A stretch of 64,000 nt of DNA from Caulobacteraceae bacterium (lineage in GTDB: Bacteria; Pseudomonadota; Alphaproteobacteria; Caulobacterales; Caulobacteraceae), in assembly GCA_019746095.1 (NCBI GenBank), contig JAIESL010000012.1:1-64000 (forward strand). The letters are read 5' to 3'. Of this stretch, positions 7,990 to 15,353 are shown in pieces (within the stretch, counting starts at the first letter, position 1; every line of letters starts with the position of its first letter). Made by a program: the position numbers and the translations under genes. Below the pieces are notes generated by a model. It had not been told where the DNA came from, did no database searches, and saw only the letters and a list, made by a program, of their open reading frames with translations.

Positions 7990-9510
7990 TCAGCAGGTCG
8001 CGCCGGCCGTGAGGCCGCAGGTCCAGCCCTGCCACCAGGTGTCGGCGGCGTTCTGGACGGCGCCGATGTAGGTGGTGTTCTGGAAGAAGGCATAGACCGA
8101 GGCCGCGGCGACCGGGGTCACGGCGTTCTCATTGGCACCGTTGATGAAGGTCAGGACCTGGTTGGTCAGGGTCGTGCCCGACGCCGGGGCGGTCAGGGTG
8201 CTGGTGCCCGCTGCCGTGTTGTTGGTGCCGGCGGTGAAGGCGGCGGCCGAGAGCACTTCATTGCCCGGACGGTACGAGATCGGGCAGGACATGAAGACCG
8301 AGTTGAAGACCACGCCGCTGGTGCCGGTGTCGGCGTCGTTGATGGCCATACAGCCGGCGAGCGAACCGGTGACGCTGGTCAACACCGAGTTGATGATCGT
8401 CGCGTCGGTGCCGGTGTCGAAGTGAGCCACGGTGTGGGCGTTGGTCGGCGCGTTACGGCCAACGAGCGTCCAGTTGGAAATTCTCGGCTGGGACACATAG
8501 CGGCTGGCCAGCGGCACGGAGGTCGGCGCCGCCGAGAACTCGAAGCCGGCGCTGCGGCTGGTCGAGCCCGGCGCGCGCTGGGTGACGATGCCGAACTGGG
8601 CACCCCCGCGCCAGCCGGTATCGGTGTCCAGGCCGTCGTCGTCGGCGCCGTTGATGACGATGCGGCGCAGGTTGACGTTGCCGCCGAAGATTTCGATGCC
8701 GTCGTCCGAGCTGTTGTAGATCTGGATGAACTCAACCACGGTGCCGTTGCCGACGCCGGCCATGGTCAGGCCCTGGAGTTCGTTGCCGGTCGAGATCTCG
8801 AAACCCGAGTATTTGATCTGGATGTAGCGCAGGCGGCCCGAGTTATCGGTCGCCGTATTGCCGCCGTAGAAGGCGCTCGTGCCCTCGACCGTGCCGGTGC
8901 AGGTGACCGGTGCGGTCAGCTGGCAGTTGGCCTGCGGTGCGCGGCCGGCCAGGACGATACCGCCCCATTGACCCATGGAGTCGACGGTGGTGGTGCCTTC
9001 GACGTTCTGGCGGCTGGTGAAGACGATCGGGCTGGAGGCGGTGCCTTCGGCGAACAGCTGCGAGCCGCGGTTGACGATCAGATAGTCAGAACCGCCCGAG
9101 GCGAACAGGCGCACGCCGGGCTCGATGGTCAGGATGCCCTGGACGCTGCCGGCGATCGGGGCCGCCGGGTCGACGCCCTGGTCGGTGCCGACGGAGGTGC
9201 GGCCGTTGATCGAATAGATGGTGCCGGCGCGCAGCGGCACCGTCAGGGCACCGTTGATCTGTTGCGGCAGTTGGCAGGCACGGAGCGTGCCGCCGGCGAC
9301 GGTGCCGACGTTGGCGAAACCGGCGGGGCAATCAGCCGCGGGGGTGCCGGGGGGCGGCGTGACCGGTCCACCGCCGCCGCCGCCGCCCGTGCCGCCGAAA
9401 TCGCCTTCGCCCGGCGACGCGACTTCAGCAGAGCCGCATGCGGCGAGAGTAAGGGCGCTGGCGGAGAGCGCGAGCAGGGTCGTCAGTCGAAGGCCGGTCA
9501 TCGTTTTCAC
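7990..9510 (-). CDS. Secreted/surface lipoprotein with beta-helix-like repeats (ElpS-like candidate)
   Basis: A 506-residue lipoprotein: signal peptide ending LTLAAC (lipid-modified Cys near residue 25), a Gly/Ser/Pro-rich tether (about 26-55), then a domain suggesting a right-handed parallel beta-helix. Repeated turns include GILTIEPGVRLFASG, RYIQIKYSGFEIS, EFIQIYNSSDDGIEIFGG and RRIVINGADDDGLDTDTG. Its Asp-rich turns could bind Ca2+. Cysteines in the second half suggest disulfides. It precedes a TonB receptor and T2SS genes; in C. crescentus a T2SS cluster adjoins the phosphate-starvation lipoprotein ElpS, so the same role is proposed from context only. No catalytic motif was recognised. 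Confidence 0.8.
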   Translation of the reverse strand: MKTMTGLRLTTLLALSASALTLAACGSAEVASPGEGDFGGTGGGGGGGPVTPPPGTPAADCPAGFANVGTVAGGTLRACQLPQQINGALTVPLRAGTIYSINGRTSVGTDQGVDPAAPIAGSVQGILTIEPGVRLFASGGSDYLIVNRGSQLFAEGTASSPIVFTSRQNVEGTTTVDSMGQWGGIVLAGRAPQANCQLTAPVTCTGTVEGTSAFYGGNTATDNSGRLRYIQIKYSGFEISTGNELQGLTMAGVGNGTVVEFIQIYNSSDDGIEIFGGNVNLRRIVINGADDDGLDTDTGWRGGAQFGIVTQRAPGSTSRSAGFEFSAAPTSVPLASRYVSQPRISNWTLVGRNAPTNAHTVAHFDTGTDATIINSVLTSVTGSLAGCMAINDADTGTSGVVFNSVFMSCPISYRPGNEVLSAAAFTAGTNNTAAGTSTLTAPASGTTLTNQVLTFINGANENAVTPVAAASVYAFFQNTTYIGAVQNAADTWWQGWTCGLTAGATC

Positions 9511-9637
9511 CGTGTCTGTCCAAAGAATTCCACGGCAGGTTTCGTCGCGAGGGACCGATCCCTCGCTGCGATGGCTGAATCGCCCCCTGCCCGCCGCATT
9601 CGGTAACGGCGGGATAAGACAGGCCGGACGCCGAATG

Positions 9638-9687
9638 GTGACGTTTCCGGTGCGCTTGTGTGAACTTGTATTGGCGGTTCGGTGAAA
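9638..9687 (-). promoter_or_regulatory. 22-bp-phased TCAC ladder upstream of the lipoprotein gene
   Basis: On the minus strand TCAC occurs at 9685-9682, 9663-9660 and 9641-9638, exactly 22 bp apart. Cut into 11-mers the region reads as 7-bp units followed by A-rich 4-bp linkers (GAAC, ACAA, CAAG, GAAA), the layout of PhoB or other OmpR-family sites, though the half-sites (TTTCACC, GTTCACA, CGTCACC) are divergent from CTGTCAT. A possible -10 (TTATCC) follows near 9611. Confidence 0.4.
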
Positions 9688-9897
9688 ACTGCTCCTGCCC
9701 CGGTCGATCTTTCACAATCGTCGTCGCAGGCCCCGTCCAGCAGGGCCTGGCCTCAGGGTCGACGCACCGGAGGATGCGCCGTTCCGGCCGCCCCGGCGGC
9801 CCTTCGGGACCGCTGTCTTCCGCCGTGTGCCAAGGGTGTTGACGCCGACGCCGTCCCGGCATTTCTATCGCGCCACGGGTTGGAACGGCCGGAAACG

Positions 9898-10209
9898 ATG
9901 GAAGTCGAACTCTTGTCCGATGATAGCGCCACGGTCGTCCGACCGCCGGACCGGCGTGCGCCCTTTCGCCCCCTGTATGACATCCTTGCCCGGCATTCGG
10001 GGCCCGAGATCACCCTGACCCTGGCGACCATTGAACGGCATCTGGGGGCTCCCCTGCCGGCCGCCTCGGGAAACGCCGGCTGGTGGCTGTCAGAGCTCGC
10101 CGGCACCCCGGCCGCCTTCGCCGCCTGGCGCGCCGCCGGCTTCCTGGCTGAATTCCAGCCGAAGGAAAAATCGGTCCGCTTCCGCCGCACCGCCCGGGCC
10201 GGCGTCTAG
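9898..10209 (+). CDS. Small DUF7662-like protein
   Basis: A 103-residue cytoplasmic protein of unknown function. The central part (RPLYDILARH then ITLTLATIERHLGAPLP and WWLSELAGT...AWRAAGF) has the order of features I associate with DUF7662: YxxL start, LTFxxIExxLGxPLP helix, paired Trp, and a final strand KSVRFRR. The ATG at 9898 is preceded by a GGAA ribosome-binding sequence 5-9 nt upstream. The frame is open another 72 codons upstream, but that part has no recognisable sequence. It is the last gene before the proposed island boundary. The family assignment is from memory and moderate. Confidence 0.6.
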   Translation: MEVELLSDDSATVVRPPDRRAPFRPLYDILARHSGPEITLTLATIERHLGAPLPAASGNAGWWLSELAGTPAAFAAWRAAGFLAEFQPKEKSVRFRRTARAGV

Positions 10210-10260
10210 CCGGCTGCCGACGGCCATCGTCGGCAACACCCATGCGGCATTTTCAGGGGA

Positions 10261-10279
10261 GGGTTCTGGCGGCGCAGGG
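10261..10279 (+). other. Candidate attachment-site remnant (tRNA-Ser 3'-end copy)
   Basis: GGGTTCTGGCGG (10261-10272) is identical to 35928-35939 and is followed by CGCAGGG (10273-10279), identical to 35943-35949. The only difference is a 3-nt gap (AGA at the tRNA). Those 22 bases at the tRNA span its encoded CCA and acceptor 3' strand. The two copies are in direct orientation, as expected for the ends of an element integrated at the tRNA. Confidence 0.5.
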
Positions 10280-10339
10280 GAGCGGAACGAAACCCCTAGC
10301 CTTCTGTAATAACGCGCTAATTTTGACCGTCATAAATTT

Positions 10340-10360
10340 CCCCCCACGTTTTCCCCCACA
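10340..10360. repeat. CCCCCAC double repeat resembling an integrase leader
   Basis: CCCCCAC at 10341-10347 and CCCCCACA at 10353-10360 (TGTGGGGG on the minus strand). The same motif occurs three times directly upstream of the integrase gene at 35780-35820 in the same orientation. No integrase coding sequence follows here. Likely a remnant of an earlier integration. Confidence 0.4.
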
Positions 10361-10789
10361 TTTTTCGGGAATGTCCGGAAGTGGGCACCTGAAATCGCAC
10401 CTGATCCGGTCGCTCGCGCGCGCGAGAAAACCCGGTTAGCGATGACGCTCCACACCATCACCGGTGACGGGTTTGGCGGGCCGAGGGATCGAGACACCCC
10501 CCATGTTCTAAACTGCGGATGCGCCTGTGAAGGGATGGCGCCGGTGTCCGGTCTGGCCCGGTCTGGAGATCTGATCCGCGCCCCCTGCCCCTCGCGCGCT
10601 TGCGCGCACAGTGCGCGCGTATTGTTCGCGGGAACTGCCTGAAGTCCCTTTTAAGGAGTCAAAAAACCCGAGCGCGGCGAGCCTGGACCTTGTCACTTCT
10701 TATCGTTCGCGAGGCTGCCGATGCTACCCTCACGAACGTCCGCTTCCCGCCCTGAGGCGATAGTCCGTTCTCGACCCTTAGCGGACACT

Positions 10790-10965
10790 AACGAAAGGGC
10801 ACGAACCATGGGAGCCTCCTGAAACACACCATAAGACGGCTGTGTGTAACCAATCCCTCATAACAGAACGTCTGCGGCTCTGGTGTATGACCGGGAGGTC
10901 GCGGCACTGAGCTGACCCGGCGTTCGCCTGAGAGCACACTGAAGCTGCCCCGGGGGGGAGATAAG
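10790..10965 (-). repeat. Left copy of the duplicated copC leader (direct repeat)
   Basis: 10790-10937 aligns without gaps to 31612-31759 (148 bp each). It includes the copC ribosome-binding site and ATG on the minus strand, but the reading frame after the first few codons is lost. A further block (about 10933-10965, ACTGAAGCTGCCCC...) matches 31857-31888, so relative to the right copy this one lacks about 98 bp bounded by AGCAC. It ends 7 bp before the stop codon of the dehydrogenase gene. Confidence 0.85.
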
Positions 10966-10971
10966 GCCCTG

Positions 10972-12408
10972 TCAGAGGGCCTGCCCTGCCACGCCCTTCC
11001 TCGACAACCACCGGGTCACCGCAGCGAGAAACGCGGCGTTCGTAGACAGATCACCGAAGACATCAGTTCTCGCGAGCAACTGAGACTGGTCAACACCCCC
11101 CGCTTTCGCGAGCGATCTCAGTTCGTCCGCCAGGGGGTGACGAAGGGCCAGGGCATCGTCATCGACCAGGGCCAGACGATGGATCCAGGCCGCTACGGCG
11201 AGGGAGAGGCGTCTGATCGGCCTGCCGGCGGCCAGCCGGTCCCGGATCGGGTCCAGCAGCAGGTTTATGGACGCGTCCGTGTTGATCCGTTCGACGGTGT
11301 CGCGAAGCGTGCGGTTGGAAAAACGCTGCACCAGTCGATCCTGATAGGCCGTCAGATCGACCGGCAGGTCCGCAGCCAGGGTCGGTGACAGTTCCTGTTG
11401 CATCAGGGCCCGGATGTAGCGCGCCAGCCTCGGGTCGCGCATGGCCTCGGCGACCATTCGATAGCCCATCAGCCAGCCCAGTGAGGCCAGCGCCAGATGG
11501 CTGGCGTTCAGCAAACGCAGCTTCATGCGCTCGAACGGCTCCACATCTGCCGTGAACTGGACGCCGACATCCTCCCAGTTCGGCCGGCCGTCGGCGAAAT
11601 CGTCCTCGATCACCCATTGGGAATAGGGCTCGCAGATGACCGGCCAGGCGTCAGCCAGCCCCCAGGTTCCTGGCATCGCCGCGACGTCCTCCGGGCGTGT
11701 CACGGGGGTGATCCGGTCCACCATGGTCGCCGGGAACCGCGCGTGCTCCGCGATCCAGTCGGCCAGATCGGCATCGACCAGGCCGGCGAAGTCCAGCACG
11801 GCAGCCCTGAGCAGGCTGCCGTTGCCGGGCAGGTTATCGCAGCTCAGCGCAGTGAAGGCCGGTCGGCCGGTGTCCCTGCGTCGTCGAAAGGCCTCGACCA
11901 GCAGTCCGATGACGGACCGGGGATGTCGCGGCCCGGCCAGATCCGTCACGACGAGGGGGTTGGCGCGGTCCAGCCGTCGCGTGTTGGCGTCCAGGCAGTA
12001 GCCGTTCTCGCTGACGGTCAGGCTGACGATGCGAACAGCGGCCTTATCGATGACCTCGAGGATGACCGCGGTATCGTCCGGGGCAACGAGGTCGACGATC
12101 GATCCCACGACCTGGGCCGTCGCCCCGTCGTCGTCGCGCTCGACCAGCGTATAGAGCCAGTCCTGCGGAGAGAGCGCGTGGCGGACACCCGTGTCGAAGG
12201 GCGTCAGGCCCGCGCCGACGATGCCCCAGTCCATCGCCTGGCCGTCGCTCATCAAGGCGTGGACGTAGCGGGCCATGTGGGCGCGATGAAACGCACCCGG
12301 CCCGAGGTGGACGATACCGGCGGTGATCTGTGACGGGTTGTAGGTCAGACCTGCCACCCCGTCAGGCAGACGATCCAGCGTCGCGCGACAAAGCCTCGGG
12401 GACGTCAC
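10972..12408 (-). CDS. Mannitol/fructuronate-type long-chain polyol dehydrogenase
   Basis: A 478-residue NAD(P)-dependent dehydrogenase of the MtlD/UxuB family, which interconverts ketoses or keto-uronates with polyols or aldonates. An N-terminal Rossmann region (IVHLGPGAFHRAH) is followed by a C-terminal helical domain carrying KLRLLNASHLALA, the K-x5-N-x2-H catalytic signature. Length fits mannitol 2-dehydrogenase and fructuronate reductase; the two cannot be separated by eye. It is the last gene of the AraC-GntR-MFS-dehydrogenase unit and overlaps the MFS stop by 4 bp (ATGA), so its substrate probably enters through that permease. The repeat at the island edge begins just after its stop. 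Confidence 0.88.
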   Translation of the reverse strand: MTSPRLCRATLDRLPDGVAGLTYNPSQITAGIVHLGPGAFHRAHMARYVHALMSDGQAMDWGIVGAGLTPFDTGVRHALSPQDWLYTLVERDDDGATAQVVGSIVDLVAPDDTAVILEVIDKAAVRIVSLTVSENGYCLDANTRRLDRANPLVVTDLAGPRHPRSVIGLLVEAFRRRRDTGRPAFTALSCDNLPGNGSLLRAAVLDFAGLVDADLADWIAEHARFPATMVDRITPVTRPEDVAAMPGTWGLADAWPVICEPYSQWVIEDDFADGRPNWEDVGVQFTADVEPFERMKLRLLNASHLALASLGWLMGYRMVAEAMRDPRLARYIRALMQQELSPTLAADLPVDLTAYQDRLVQRFSNRTLRDTVERINTDASINLLLDPIRDRLAAGRPIRRLSLAVAAWIHRLALVDDDALALRHPLADELRSLAKAGGVDQSQLLARTDVFGDLSTNAAFLAAVTRWLSRKGVAGQAL

Positions 12409-13715
12409 GCCTGTTTCGGCGCCGCCCTGGCGGCCAGGGCGAAGGCAATCAGCGAAAGAAGGCTGGATGCGAGCCCGACCCCCGCCAACGCCGGTGCCAG
12501 CGCCCCCTCTCCGCCGACACGCTCACTGATGATCGTCACCAGCGACGGTGCCACGCCAAAGCCGATGAACGATCCGACCACGACAAACGAGCCCAGGCAG
12601 AGGGCGCGGAACTGATTGGGAACCAGCACGGCGATCGCCGTGGCCGTGATCAGGCCCGTAGCCGTCCCGGCCAGAAGCAGGGCGGTGAGCATGAGGGCGA
12701 AACCGGGCACGCCCGGCATGATCGGAAACAGGGCGGCGGGCACACCGATCGCCGAGGCGATCACCGCGCTGATCAACAGGCCCCTGCCGCCGCCTCGCTT
12801 CAAGCCTGCGTCCGCTGCGATCCCACCGGCGATCGTGCCGATCAGGCCCGAGCCCAGCAGCACCAGCCCCATCCAGCCGCCGAACTCGGCCGGTTGCAGT
12901 CCATAGGTCCGCATGAGAACGGGCGTAGCCCAGATGCCGGCCGAGGCGTCGGCCATGATGACGGCGATCTGCCCCACAAACAGCGGTGCCAGAAGGCCGC
13001 GCCGGTCCCACAGGGCCTGCATGGAGGCCTGGAAGCCCACGGCGGTCTTTTCGACCTCCTGCCGGACGGGTTCGCGCAGCATCAGCAGCGGCAGCACCAG
13101 CAGGGCGCTGCCACCCGCGAAGATCAACTGGGTCACGCGCCATGCGGCCATGCCGAACAGAGGCTCGGTCCGCGCTGACAGGATCCCGAACAGGGTACCG
13201 CCCAGGGCGAAGGCCAGGGCGATGCCGACCACCTTGCCCATGGAGAGGAGCAGCAGCGACCGCCCCCGCTTGTCCGGCGGGCAGATGTCCGCGGCGATCG
13301 AAATGGCGACGGGCAGCACGACCGTAAGCCCCAGGGCCGACAGCATGCGGGCGGCGAACAGCATTTCGAACGACGTGGCGAAGGCGCTGGCGGCGGCCCC
13401 CACGCTCCACAGCACCGCCAGGACCAGCATTATGCGGACCCGGTTGCTGTGATCGGCCATCCAACCGATCGGAATGGACAACAGGGCGGCGGGGATGGCG
13501 GTTGCCATGCCCTGCACCAGACCCATCTGCATATCTGACAGGTTCAGGTCGGTGCGGGCGAACTCCTGCACCGGCCCGAACGCCGCCTGGACCGCGCACC
13601 CGGCACCGATGCTCAACGCCAGAATGGTCAGGGTCAGCCCGAGCCCACGCGAGCGGGGAACAACAGGCCCCGGCTGTGACTCGAGCGGGGCCTCGATCGC
13701 GGCTGAATCAGACAT
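12405..13715 (-). CDS. Major facilitator superfamily permease
   Basis: A 436-residue inner-membrane transporter with about 12 hydrophobic helices. The MFS loop motif after helix 2 is visible (GWMADHSNRVRIMLVLA), as is the second-half counterpart region around AADAGLKRGGGRGLL. No signal peptide. The ATG at 13715 (MSDSAAIEAPLES) overlaps the end of the GntR gene by 8 bp. Homology to hexuronate or sugar-acid permeases is likely from context, since the next gene is a uronate/polyol dehydrogenase, but the substrate is unproven. Confidence 0.85.
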   Translation of the reverse strand: MSDSAAIEAPLESQPGPVVPRSRGLGLTLTILALSIGAGCAVQAAFGPVQEFARTDLNLSDMQMGLVQGMATAIPAALLSIPIGWMADHSNRVRIMLVLAVLWSVGAAASAFATSFEMLFAARMLSALGLTVVLPVAISIAADICPPDKRGRSLLLLSMGKVVGIALAFALGGTLFGILSARTEPLFGMAAWRVTQLIFAGGSALLVLPLLMLREPVRQEVEKTAVGFQASMQALWDRRGLLAPLFVGQIAVIMADASAGIWATPVLMRTYGLQPAEFGGWMGLVLLGSGLIGTIAGGIAADAGLKRGGGRGLLISAVIASAIGVPAALFPIMPGVPGFALMLTALLLAGTATGLITATAIAVLVPNQFRALCLGSFVVVGSFIGFGVAPSLVTIISERVGGEGALAPALAGVGLASSLLSLIAFALAARAAPKQA

Positions 13716-14451
13716 GCCCCTGCTCCGGGTTTGCGAGGCCACGCAGGATGTCCCCGATCGAGGCGTCGAAATGGGCGTCCATCGCCTGGACGGCGGCGTC
13801 GACGTCGCGATCCATGATGGCGCGGGCCAGGGTGCGGTGGCGCATCAGCGTCGCAGCGCGGTCTTCAGGGCCTTCGCGGGTCTTCCAGGCCGCGGGCACG
13901 GCCTCCTGCATCAGCGGTGCGAAGGAGGCGACAATCTGGACGAAAAGGGCATTCTTGCCGGCGCGGGCGATGGCGTCATGAAAGGCGATGTCATGCGCCG
14001 CGACCTTGTCCATGTCGTCGTGATCACGGTCCATCGCCTCGGCCAGTTCGACGATAACCCGGGCTTCGGCGTCGCTCCGGTTCTGGGCGGCCAGGGCAGC
14101 GGTGCGGATCTCGATCGTGCGGCGCACGTCCCAGACATCAGCGACGGAAATCTGGGCTGTGGACACGGCGTGATCCAGCGAACTCGCGATCACAGCCCCG
14201 TCGATGGCACTGACGCGGGGTTTGCGGCCGTTGCCCACGTCGAGCAGGCGTAGCGCGGCGAGGACGCCGAACGCCTCGCGCATGACTGCCCGACTGACGC
14301 CCAGTTGCCCGGCGAAATGGCCTTCGCCGGGCAGGCTGTCGCCAACGCGCAACCCCTCGGCCCGGATGTGGGCACGGACGGCGTCAATGGCGCGCTGGAC
14401 CAGCGACCCGCCCTCGACGCCAGAGCGCCCGCTCATGGTCAGGCCACTCAT
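13708..14451 (-). CDS. GntR-family (FadR/FCD subfamily) transcriptional regulator
   Basis: A 247-residue repressor-type protein. An N-terminal winged helix (LVQRAIDAVRAHIRAEGLRVGDSLPGEGHFAGQLGVSRAVMREAFGVLAAL region) is followed by an all-helical FCD effector domain. That domain carries the Asp and His residues that usually bind a metal and small acid ligand (AAHDIAFHDAI, MRHRTLARAI, MDAHF). The start at 14451 shares a base with the AraC stop; MSGRSG five codons later is an alternative. It probably binds the repeated 15-bp operator at 15302-15339 and 18957-18971, whose dyad form suits FadR-type regulators. The effector is likely a sugar acid or hydroxy acid. Confidence 0.88.
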   Translation of the reverse strand: MSGLTMSGRSGVEGGSLVQRAIDAVRAHIRAEGLRVGDSLPGEGHFAGQLGVSRAVMREAFGVLAALRLLDVGNGRKPRVSAIDGAVIASSLDHAVSTAQISVADVWDVRRTIEIRTAALAAQNRSDAEARVIVELAEAMDRDHDDMDKVAAHDIAFHDAIARAGKNALFVQIVASFAPLMQEAVPAAWKTREGPEDRAATLMRHRTLARAIMDRDVDAAVQAMDAHFDASIGDILRGLANPEQGHV

Positions 14452-15257
14452 CAGGCGGCGATCCGGGCGGCCCGGTAATCGGACGGCGACAGGCCGAACC
14501 GACGCCCGAAGGCGCGGGCGAAACTGGCGTTGTTCAGATAGCCGTTCTCGTAGCCGATCGAGGAGATGGGCAGGTCGGTGGTGACCAGCATCCGGCTGGC
14601 CTCGGAGAGCCGTCGCTCGGCCAGGGCCTCGGCGACGCTGCAGGCGAACATCTTTCGGAAGCCGCGCGTCAGCTTCTCGCGGTTCATGCCGCAGCGGGCG
14701 GCAATGCCGTGCAGGGAGAGCTTCTCGCCCCACTGTTCGTCGATCAGGCGGCGCGCCTCCAGCAGACGGCGGCTGTCAGCCTGCGACAGGTCGCTGTCTC
14801 CGGCGGCGGGAACCAGTTCGCCCCCATCCAGCGCAGACCAGGTGTCGCAAAGAAGCTCGAGCGCCTTGGCGGTTCGATAGATGTCGCCCGCTTCACTGTC
14901 GCGGTCACAGTCCCGCAGCGCCATCGCGATGGCGCGCAAGGCACTGGGCAGGTGGAAGTCCAAGCGTTCGGCGGCTTGCGGAAGGGTGTCGGCACCGATG
15001 CGGGCCAGGCCCGAAGGCGAGATGAAGAGCACGATCCGCGTCGCGCCCGTGTCCTCGGACGCCAGTTCCTCCGCCCGCCCGGAACCCACGAGGCTCAAGG
15101 TCGCCGGCGCATCGATGGATCCGAGATCGAAGGCGACGACGACCGGATCCGGCGGGATCGAAGCCTCTTCAAAGGGGCCTCGCCCGGTGAAGACGGTGAA
15201 CTCCGGCGAAACGACCAGGCAGCGACGCGCGACGGGCGCGGGGTTGGAAGTGATCAT
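14451..15257 (-). CDS. AraC-family transcriptional regulator
   Basis: A 268-residue regulator. The C-terminal about 100 residues contain two helix-turn-helix motifs typical of AraC/XylS (LSLHGIAARCGMNREKLTRGF and ISSIGYENGYLNNASFARAF, then FGLSPSDYR). The N-terminal domain is not recognised and probably senses a ligand or mediates dimerisation. The ATG at 15257 has a strong ribosome site (GGGAGGAG) 3-4 nt upstream and was preferred over longer frames. It is the first gene of a four-gene unit with GntR, MFS and dehydrogenase. Two copies of the shared operator lie 45-82 bp upstream. Confidence 0.87.
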   Translation of the reverse strand: MITSNPAPVARRCLVVSPEFTVFTGRGPFEEASIPPDPVVVAFDLGSIDAPATLSLVGSGRAEELASEDTGATRIVLFISPSGLARIGADTLPQAAERLDFHLPSALRAIAMALRDCDRDSEAGDIYRTAKALELLCDTWSALDGGELVPAAGDSDLSQADSRRLLEARRLIDEQWGEKLSLHGIAARCGMNREKLTRGFRKMFACSVAEALAERRLSEASRMLVTTDLPISSIGYENGYLNNASFARAFGRRFGLSPSDYRAARIAA

Positions 15258-15301
15258 GGGCTCCTCCCGCCTCTCTGACGGAGGCCGAGGGATGACCTTG
15301 G

Positions 15302-15339
15302 AGCTATCTGACAGGTTTGGCAAGAGCTATCAGATAGGT
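15302..15339. promoter_or_regulatory. Tandem 15-bp operators upstream of the AraC gene
   Basis: AGCTATCTGACAGGT (15302-15316) and AGCTATCAGATAGGT (15325-15339), spaced 23 bp. Both approximate a dyad ASCTATC-W-GAHAGGT, and a third copy lies at 18957-18971. They occupy the gap between the FAD-oxidase stop and the AraC start. FadR-type GntR proteins bind dyads of this size, so the GntR protein encoded in the cluster is the obvious candidate. Confidence 0.65.
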
Positions 15340-15353
15340 GCTGCTTCAGCCGC

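Larger units (their letters stand above)
10210..10971. other. Gene-free stretch with mobile-element debris
   Basis: No convincing gene is seen. From left to right it holds a degraded match to the tRNA-Ser 3' end (10261-10279), a CCCCCAC double repeat like that upstream of the integrase at 35.8 kb (10340-10360), a GC-rich patch resembling the 3' end of the Rep-like pseudogene (about 10590-10640), AGCGGAC-type fragments (10730-10785), and a copy of the copC leader (10790-10965). The order differs from that of the right-hand module, so this is rearranged debris rather than a simple second copy. Confidence 0.55.

Noticed and set aside
2083-8071. Very long open frames on the plus strand opposite gspD and the TonB receptor gene
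   Set aside because: They are mirror frames of GC-rich genes. Their translations show no domains, while the minus-strand proteins are clear family members.
10253-10333. Short ORF MTVKISALLQKARGF after the CCCCCAC repeats as a truncated integrase
   Set aside because: Only about 26 codons, and the sequence does not match the N-terminus of the intact integrase at 35750; only the leader motif is alike.
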